From an uncultured Lachnospiraceae bacterium (lineage in GTDB: Bacteria > Bacillota > Clostridia > Lachnospirales > Lachnospiraceae), in the NCBI GenBank assembly GCA_902799015.1, contig CADBZI010000020.1, positions 1 to 50,028 on the forward strand: a stretch of 50,028 bases of DNA, in the 5' to 3' direction. The notes under the pieces are model-generated. The model was not told where the DNA came from. It worked only from the letters and a program-made list of their open reading frames with translations, and ran no database searches. Below are positions 44,514 through 50,028 of this stretch, in pieces; within the stretch, counting starts at the first letter, position 1, and each line of letters opens with the position of its first letter. Made by a program: the position numbers and the translations under genes.

Positions 44514-45959
44514 ATGGACGAGATCAATAAGACGGGGGATATCGATCAGGAGAAGAAAAGTCCGGAGGAAGAGAACAAGGACGAGGACTTTGAAAAAGTC
44601 TGCTTCCTGTGTCACCGCACCGAGAGCCAGGCGGGAAAAATGATCAGCCTGCCCGGAGGAATCACCGTCTGCGCGGACTGCATGCAGAAGTCCTTCAATG
44701 CAATGGACAATCCGGAGATCCGGAACATGCTGAACCTGCAGAATTTCACCGGAATGAAGGGCTTCCCGGATATGGGAATGTTCAACATGGATATCCTGAA
44801 GGATGCCATGCAGTCCCCGAAGGGGGTTAAAAAACCAAAAAAAGAAGAGAAGAAACCGAAAGCGGTCTTCGACATCAGATCATTGCCCGCGCCGCACCGG
44901 ATCAAGGCAGCACTCGACGACTATGTGATCGGCCAGGAATACGCGAAGAAAGTAATCTCCGTGGCAGTTTATAACCACTACAAGCGCGTGAGGACCGGCA
45001 CGAACTCTGCCGACGAGATCGAGATTGAAAAGTCGAATATGCTGATGATTGGTCCGACGGGCAGCGGGAAAACCTATCTGGTGAAGACGCTTTCCAGACT
45101 ATTGGATGTTCCGCTTGCTTTGGCGGATGCGACCGCGCTCACGGAAGCGGGGTACATCGGAGATGACGTGGAGAGTGTTCTGAGCAAGCTTCTGAGCGCG
45201 GCGGACAACGATGTGGAAAAGGCCCAGACAGGCATTGTCTTTATTGACGAGATTGACAAGCTGGCCAAGAAGCAGAACACGAATCAGAGAGATGTCAGCG
45301 GCGAATCCGTACAGCAGGGATTATTGAAACTGCTGGAAGGAGCCGAGGTGGAGGTCCCGGTCGGAGCGACCAGCAAGAATGCGATGGTCCCGATGACCAC
45401 AGTGAATACGAAGGATATTCTGTTTATCTGCGCAGGCGCATTTCCGGGACTGGAGGACATCATCAAGAGGCGGCTGACGAAGTCATCTTCCATGGGGTTC
45501 GAATCCACATTGAAGGATACCTATGACAACGATCCCGATCTTCTGACGAAGGCGACGACCCAGGATCTGAGGGAGTATGGGATGATTCCGGAATTTATCG
45601 GAAGACTGCCCATGACGTTCGCGCTTCGAAAGCTTGACCGCGATATGCTTGTGCGTATCCTGAAGGAGCCGAAAAACGCAATCCTGAAGCAGTATCAAAA
45701 GCTTCTGGAGCTGGATGAAGTCAGGCTGGATTTTGATGACGCCGCACTCGAAGCAATCGCGGAGGAAGCGCTGTCACGGGACACCGGGGCAAGAGCTTTG
45801 CGATCCGTCATAGAAGAATTCATGCTGGATATCATGTATGAGATTCCGAAGGATGATAACATCGGAAAGGTGCTGATCACCCGGGAATACATCGAGCACA
45901 GGGGCGGACCGGTGGTCACCATGCGCGGAGCAGGCAATGCACTTTTGACCGGAGCTTAA
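44514..45959 (+). CDS. clpX: ClpX-type AAA+ unfoldase, divergent
   Basis: 481 residues. Zinc-binding domain with C-x2-C pairs (C30/C33 and C53/C56), a long Met/Lys-rich linker (residues 60-120), then the AAA+ core: [10 protein letters not shown], Walker [11 protein letters not shown], pore loop as GYIG (usual GYVG), Walker [21 protein letters not shown] and the [16 protein letters not shown] sensor-2 region. The ClpP-contacting IGF loop reads MGF. The RKH substrate-pore loop (usually GRKHP before the DTSKILFI-like segment) is absent; the position reads SKNAM. ClpP is not adjacent. Divergence suggests specialised substrates or a second ClpX copy. Site AGGAGG precedes ATG 44514. Confidence 0.9.
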   Translation: MDEINKTGDIDQEKKSPEEENKDEDFEKVCFLCHRTESQAGKMISLPGGITVCADCMQKSFNAMDNPEIRNMLNLQNFTGMKGFPDMGMFNMDILKDAMQSPKGVKKPKKEEKKPKAVFDIRSLPAPHRIKAALDDYVIGQEYAKKVISVAVYNHYKRVRTGTNSADEIEIEKSNMLMIGPTGSGKTYLVKTLSRLLDVPLALADATALTEAGYIGDDVESVLSKLLSAADNDVEKAQTGIVFIDEIDKLAKKQNTNQRDVSGESVQQGLLKLLEGAEVEVPVGATSKNAMVPMTTVNTKDILFICAGAFPGLEDIIKRRLTKSSSMGFESTLKDTYDNDPDLLTKATTQDLREYGMIPEFIGRLPMTFALRKLDRDMLVRILKEPKNAILKQYQKLLELDEVRLDFDDAALEAIAEEALSRDTGARALRSVIEEFMLDIMYEIPKDDNIGKVLITREYIEHRGGPVVTMRGAGNALLTGA

Positions 45960-45990
45960 TAACAGTGGTAAGAGGGAGCTGATACATTTT

Positions 45991-47169
45991 ATGAGTGAAA
46001 AAGACTCACAGGCAATTTTTCTGGAGAGACTCCGGAAACTGGTGGAGAAAGCAAACAGCAACAAGGGTACGATCAATATCGAGGAGATTTCCTTTGCCTT
46101 TGACGATATGAATCTTCCGGAGGAAGAGATTGAGGGAATCTATGATTACCTGAAGAATCAGAATATCATCGTCACACAGGGAAACGGACCGGTCATGGAT
46201 GCTGCCGGCTCGGCAGTGGGGGAAGAGACCGAGGAAATTCTGATCGATACCGGGGACGACCTGCTGGATGAGGAAGAAGACGCGATCGACGAGGTTGAGG
46301 AGGTCCGGATTGAAGAGACGGCCGAGGTGCTGGAGGGCGTCTCGACAGAGGATCCGGTCCGCATGTACCTCAAGGAGATCGGAAATGTCCCCCTGCTGAC
46401 GTCTGAGCAGGAGGTTGACCTTGCCATGCGTGTCGAAAAGGGCGATGAGGAAGCCAAAAGGGAACTGACCGAGGCAAACCTCAGGCTTGTGGTATCCATT
46501 GCGAAGAAATACGTCGGCCGCGGCATGCCGTTTCTGGATCTGATTCAGGAAGGCAATATGGGCCTTATGAAGGCTGTCGATAAGTTCGACTATACCAAAG
46601 GGTATAAGTTCTCCACATACGCGACCTGGTGGATCCGTCAGGCGATCACAAGAGGCATCGCGGACACCGGGCGTACGATCCGGGTACCGGTGCATATGGT
46701 TGAGACCATCAATAAGACGCTTCGCATGACGCGTCAGCTTCTGCAGGAACTCGGAAGGGAACCTACCCCGGAAGAAGTGGCCGATCGTTTGGGCGTTCCA
46801 CCCGCACGGGTGCGGGAGGTGCTCAAGATCTCGAGAGACCCGGTTTCTCTGGATACGCCGATCGGAGAGGAAGACGATTCCCATCTTGGTGATTTCATTG
46901 AAGATGAGACTGCGCTTTCTCCGGCGGACAGAGCGACATTCTCCATGCTGCGGGAAGAGCTGGCAAATGCGCTGCAGTCCCTGACGGAGAGAGAGCGCCA
47001 GGTGGTCACCCTCCGCTTCGGACTGGAGGACGGAAGAGCCAGAACGCTTGAGGAGGTAGGAAAGGAATTCAATGTCACCAGAGAGCGTATCCGCCAGATT
47101 GAGGCGAAGGCGCTCAGGAAGCTGAGACATCCCAGCCGGTCCAAGCGGCTGAAGGACTTCCTGAACTGA
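45991..47169 (+). CDS. rpoD: Primary RNA polymerase sigma factor (sigma-70/sigma-A)
   Basis: 392 residues. Region 1.1-like N-terminus ([13 protein letters not shown]), an acidic stretch (110 residues), then region 2 ([52 protein letters not shown]), region 3 ([12 protein letters not shown]) and region 4 ([35 protein letters not shown]). Full set typical of housekeeping sigma. dnaG, the usual upstream neighbour, is not adjacent; clpX is. ATG 45991 has AAGAGGGAGCTG upstream. Confidence 0.97.
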   Translation: MSEKDSQAIFLERLRKLVEKANSNKGTINIEEISFAFDDMNLPEEEIEGIYDYLKNQNIIVTQGNGPVMDAAGSAVGEETEEILIDTGDDLLDEEEDAIDEVEEVRIEETAEVLEGVSTEDPVRMYLKEIGNVPLLTSEQEVDLAMRVEKGDEEAKRELTEANLRLVVSIAKKYVGRGMPFLDLIQEGNMGLMKAVDKFDYTKGYKFSTYATWWIRQAITRGIADTGRTIRVPVHMVETINKTLRMTRQLLQELGREPTPEEVADRLGVPPARVREVLKISRDPVSLDTPIGEEDDSHLGDFIEDETALSPADRATFSMLREELANALQSLTERERQVVTLRFGLEDGRARTLEEVGKEFNVTRERIRQIEAKALRKLRHPSRSKRLKDFLN

Positions 47170-47174
47170 GCGGT

Positions 47175-48497
47175 ATGAAGACGATCCGCACCTATGAGGA
47201 AGCCGTCTCGTATATGGAGACCCTTCCCCTGTTTACAAAGAAAAATGATCTGTCCGAGGTTTCCCGCATGCTGGATCTTCTGGGGCATCCGGAGGATGGC
47301 TTTCGCCTGATCCATGTGGCGGGGACCAACGGAAAGGGAAGCACCTGCGCATTCCTTGAGGCGATTTTCCGCCAGGCGGGATTCAAGACAGGGCTGTTTA
47401 CCTCTCCGCATCTGATCCGGATCAATGAAAGGATCCGCGTGCAGAACCGGGAGATCCCGGATGATGCCTTTGCCGAAGCGCTCGCGAAGGTCCTGCAGGT
47501 GCAGAAGGTCCACATGCAGACGGGCGGCAAGAGACTGACCTGGTTCGAAACGCTGTTTGTCCTGTCCCTGTGCTATTTTGAGAAGAGCGGGATTGACCTT
47601 CTGGTATGCGAGACCGGTCTGGGCGGAAGACTGGATGCGACAAACACCATCCGTAAGGCAGACGGCGTTGTGATTACGTCGGTCAGCCTTGATCACACGC
47701 AATACCTGGGGGATACGGTAGAGAAGATCGCCTGGGAGAAAGCCGGGATCATCCGCCTAGGCGCGCCGGTGATCTACTGCGCGAAGGATCCGCGCAGCGC
47801 GCGTGTGATTGCGGAAGCAGCGCACGAAAAACACGCGGAGCCAATTGGACTGACGCCGGATCTTTATACGGTTACGGAACGAAAGCATGCCTCACTTCAG
47901 GTGGGGCTTACGAAGAAAGACGGAAACAGACTGTCTTTGCAGGTTCCCTTCGCGGCGGAGTATCAGGCGGAAAATGCATGTCTGGCTGCGCTGTGCGCAC
48001 TGCGGCTTGGAGCAAAGGAAGAGACCATCCGCTCAGGAATTGCGCACACCGAATGGCCGGGACGGATGCAGGAGATCCGTCCGGACGTGTATGTTGACGG
48101 CGCGCACAATCCGGATGCGGCGCTCAGGCTCAATTCCGAGATCAGAAGAATCGGCAGAAACGGGCGGGTATGGCTTCTGACAGCGATCGTATCGGATAAG
48201 AACCACAGCGAGATTGTCCGGTCTCTGTGCAGCGGCATTGACTTTGCCGGCGTGGTCGTTACATCCGTGGGCGGAGACAGGCAGCTGGGAGCGCAGGTCC
48301 TGGCGGAAGAGTTTCGCGCGGCCGGGCTGAAGCGTATCGAGATCGAGCCGGATGTGGAAAAAGCATATCAGCTGGCCTTGCGGGAAAAGAAGGACAATCC
48401 TCTGATCTGCACCGGGTCTTTATACCTGGCAGGCGAGATACTCGCGATGGAAAAGCGCCTGCGTTCCGGGTTGCCGCATTTGGGCAGCGCGGGTTGA
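47175..48497 (+). CDS. folC: Folylpolyglutamate synthase / dihydrofolate synthase
   Basis: 440 residues of the Mur-ligase fold: VAGTNGKGSTCAFLE is the P-loop, TGLFTSPHLIRINERIRV the family hallmark, ETGLGGRLDATN and SLDHTQYLGDTVEKIAWEKAGI. The C-terminal domain begins near YVDGAHNPDA. Adds glutamate to folates (and to dihydropteroate in some species). Begins 5 bases after rpoD, so it is likely co-transcribed. Confidence 0.95.
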   Translation: MKTIRTYEEAVSYMETLPLFTKKNDLSEVSRMLDLLGHPEDGFRLIHVAGTNGKGSTCAFLEAIFRQAGFKTGLFTSPHLIRINERIRVQNREIPDDAFAEALAKVLQVQKVHMQTGGKRLTWFETLFVLSLCYFEKSGIDLLVCETGLGGRLDATNTIRKADGVVITSVSLDHTQYLGDTVEKIAWEKAGIIRLGAPVIYCAKDPRSARVIAEAAHEKHAEPIGLTPDLYTVTERKHASLQVGLTKKDGNRLSLQVPFAAEYQAENACLAALCALRLGAKEETIRSGIAHTEWPGRMQEIRPDVYVDGAHNPDAALRLNSEIRRIGRNGRVWLLTAIVSDKNHSEIVRSLCSGIDFAGVVVTSVGGDRQLGAQVLAEEFRAAGLKRIEIEPDVEKAYQLALREKKDNPLICTGSLYLAGEILAMEKRLRSGLPHLGSAG

Positions 48498-48512
48498 AAG
48501 GAGTCAAAGAAA

Positions 48513-48671
48513 ATGCTGAATTATGAAGAGGAACTCAAAAAGTTCCATCCGAGCATGGATGTCAATGAAGCAGAGGATGCGATCTACAGCCGCGACCTCA
48601 CCGATGTTACGGACATTCTCAAGGAAATGATGCGCGATGAGAAAGAGCGCAAGAACAAGAACAGGAAATGA
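48513..48671 (+). CDS. Small conserved acidic/helical protein, 52 residues
   Basis: ATG at 48513 with AAAGGAG (48498-48504) upstream, ending TGA 48669-48671, in the 186-base gap between folC and the zinc-ribbon gene. Product: acidic N-terminus (MLNYEEELKKFHPSMDVNEA), then DLTDVTDILKEMM and a Lys/Arg/Asn-rich tail. No family I can name. Spacing and a good binding site support a real gene; I recall similar small proteins ahead of such genes in Lachnospiraceae. Confidence 0.65.
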   Translation: MLNYEEELKKFHPSMDVNEAEDAIYSRDLTDVTDILKEMMRDEKERKNKNRK

Positions 48672-48683
48672 GGAACTCCGGAC

Positions 48684-50028
48684 ATGAAATGTATTTACTG
48701 CGGAGCAGGATCACAGACAGAAGAATACTGCCGAATCTGCGGAGCGGATCTTACGATTGTAAGACGAATTATCAGGATCTCAAACCTTTTGTATAACCAG
48801 GGACTGGAAAAGGCCCAGGTCAGAGACCTGTCCGGCGCGATTTCCTGCCTGAAGAGATCCCTGAAATTCAATAAAGAGAATACCGACGCGAGGAATCTGC
48901 TGGGGCTGTGCTACTTTGAAACGGGAGAGGTGGTCAACGCGCTCGTGGAGTGGGTCATCAGCAATAACATGAACAGCAGGGACAATCTTGCCTCTTCCTA
49001 TATCAAGACGCTGCAGAGCTCCAAGATGCGGCTGGACCAGTATAATACTGCGATCCGCAAATACAATCAGAGCCTGACCTATCTGAAACAGGGTAATGAA
49101 GACATGGCTCTGATGCAGCTTCGCAAGGTGATCAGCCAGAATCCGAAATTTGTGCGTGCCTATCAGCTGCTTGCGCTGGAGTACATGCATACCGAGCAGT
49201 GGGAGAGGGCCAGAAGCCTCTTGAAAAAGGCAGCCAGGATCGACAACACGAATACGACGACACTGCGCTATCTCACGCATGTGGAGGAGACAACCGGAAA
49301 GACATCCCTGTTCGGGCGCCGCAGCAGGCCGAAGGTGGAACGCAGCGCTCCTTCAAAGGAGGACGAACAGCAGGAGAGCCCGCGGGAGATCGCGCTGCGC
49401 TATGTAAGCGGAAATGACGTCATCATTGCACCGACCACGTTTCGCGACAGCTCAACCGTGGCGACCTTCATCAATATTATGCTCGGAATTCTGCTGGGAG
49501 CGGCCATTGTCTGGTTTCTGACGGTGCCCGCGATCCGCCAGGGAGCAAATGACAAGGCGAACAAGCAGGTGTCTGACGCGAACACTTCTCTGGCGACCGT
49601 CACGGCGACGGTGCAGGATCTGCAGGATGAGGTGGACAGCGCCAACGCGAATACGGATACGGCTAAGAAGGAAGCACAGAGTGCGAACGAGCGCGTTGCT
49701 TCCTACACAGAGCTTCTGAAGGTTGCCGACCTCTATGTGAAGGGAGATCAGACGAAGACTGTGGCTGCGTTGGGAGAGCTGAACGGCGATGACTTTGATT
49801 CCGAGGGAAAGCAGCTGTATGACGACCTGACCGCCATGGTTGGCGACGCCCTGTTTAATCAGTACTACACCGAGGGAACGTCCGCCTACGTTGCGGGCAA
49901 TTACCAGGAAGCGGCCAAGCAGCTTCAGATGGCAATCGACTCCGACGCGGAAGGCAAGAGTGTGCGGTATTACGATGCGCTGTACTATCTGGGATTCGCT
50001 TATATGAATGCCGGAGATTCTGCCAGGG
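48684..50028 (+). CDS. Zinc-ribbon and TPR membrane protein, 3' truncated by the window
   Basis: At least 448 residues. N-terminal zinc ribbon MKCIYCGAGSQTEEYCRICGAD with two C-x2-C pairs. Next, TPR-like helical repeats (residues 35-200), for example AISCLKRSLKFNKENTDARNL and AYQLLALEYMHTEQWERARSL. Then one membrane helix (about 268-290, INIMLGILLGAAIVWFLTV), a Gln/Asn/Ala-rich coiled coil (about 300-345) and further TPR-like repeats to the edge (AGNYQEAAKQL). Likely a cytoplasmic-to-extracellular scaffold; role unknown. The frame is open to the last base. Confidence 0.8.
   Translation, partial: MKCIYCGAGSQTEEYCRICGADLTIVRRIIRISNLLYNQGLEKAQVRDLSGAISCLKRSLKFNKENTDARNLLGLCYFETGEVVNALVEWVISNNMNSRDNLASSYIKTLQSSKMRLDQYNTAIRKYNQSLTYLKQGNEDMALMQLRKVISQNPKFVRAYQLLALEYMHTEQWERARSLLKKAARIDNTNTTTLRYLTHVEETTGKTSLFGRRSRPKVERSAPSKEDEQQESPREIALRYVSGNDVIIAPTTFRDSSTVATFINIMLGILLGAAIVWFLTVPAIRQGANDKANKQVSDANTSLATVTATVQDLQDEVDSANANTDTAKKEAQSANERVASYTELLKVADLYVKGDQTKTVAALGELNGDDFDSEGKQLYDDLTAMVGDALFNQYYTEGTSAYVAGNYQEAAKQLQMAIDSDAEGKSVRYYDALYYLGFAYMNAGDSAR

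Overview
The window reads as Firmicutes, class Clostridia, most likely a gut-type Lachnospiraceae. Reasons are moderately high GC, closely spaced operons with GGAGG-type ribosome binding sites, an NHLM-type peptide exporter pair, an anaerobic (early cobalt insertion, cbi-type) cobalamin pathway, and a gram-positive wall-glycan locus with a LytR-CpsA-Psr ligase. This placement rests on remembered family and gene-order similarity, not on a search. No rRNA, tRNA or CRISPR array was seen.

Layout. (1) 1-172 is a fragment of a phage tail (Gp37-like) gene on the minus strand, butted against a 5'-truncated mechanosensitive channel gene; this looks like a junction or contig-end chimera. (2) 173-5955 holds an MscS channel, a one-pore K+-channel-like protein, a small membrane-anchored protein and a MacB/FtsX-type ABC transporter whose single reading frame is split by a likely 1-base loss in a G run. 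(3) 5989-11734 has a terminator, a cobalamin riboswitch with its own intrinsic terminator, then an operon for an exported CbiK-like chelatase, an exported two-domain protein, and a lipoprotein/permease/ATPase importer of the FecBCD/BtuFCD type. (4) 11803-26211 is the cobalamin (corrin ring) cluster: cbiD, cbiF, cbiG, cbiH (broken), cbiJ, cbiET, cbiP, cbiA, cbiC. It is interleaved with a lipid kinase, an ABC exporter, a YunG-like gene, an MFS gene and a 210-bp inverted-repeat element. cbiL and the late-assembly genes (cbiB, cobU, cobS, cobT, cobA) are not in the window. (5) 26223-31596 is an NHLM-type export operon (short membrane-fusion-like protein, C39 peptidase-ABC, second ABC, Hpt protein) with no visible precursor peptide. 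(6) 31691-33576 carries a LysR regulator and a TtcA-like PP-loop enzyme. (7) 33602-44480 is a surface-glycan operon with its own promoter: two small DMT flippase-like subunits, a WecE-like sugar aminotransferase, three glycosyltransferases, a WbaP-like priming enzyme, an LCP ligase, and an HtrA-like protein that has lost all three catalytic residues. (8) 44514-50028 holds a divergent ClpX, the primary sigma factor, FolC, a 52-residue protein and a zinc-ribbon/TPR membrane protein that runs off the window.

How the parts fit. The riboswitch should shut off the chelatase/importer operon when adenosylcobalamin is plentiful, and the corrin genes downstream may share that control. The glycan operon suggests an undecaprenyl-linked polymer containing a 4-amino-dideoxy sugar and probably rhamnose, attached to peptidoglycan by the LCP protein. 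Two reading frames that should be intact (the ABC fusion and cbiH) are broken, so either sequence errors or recent decay affect this locus.
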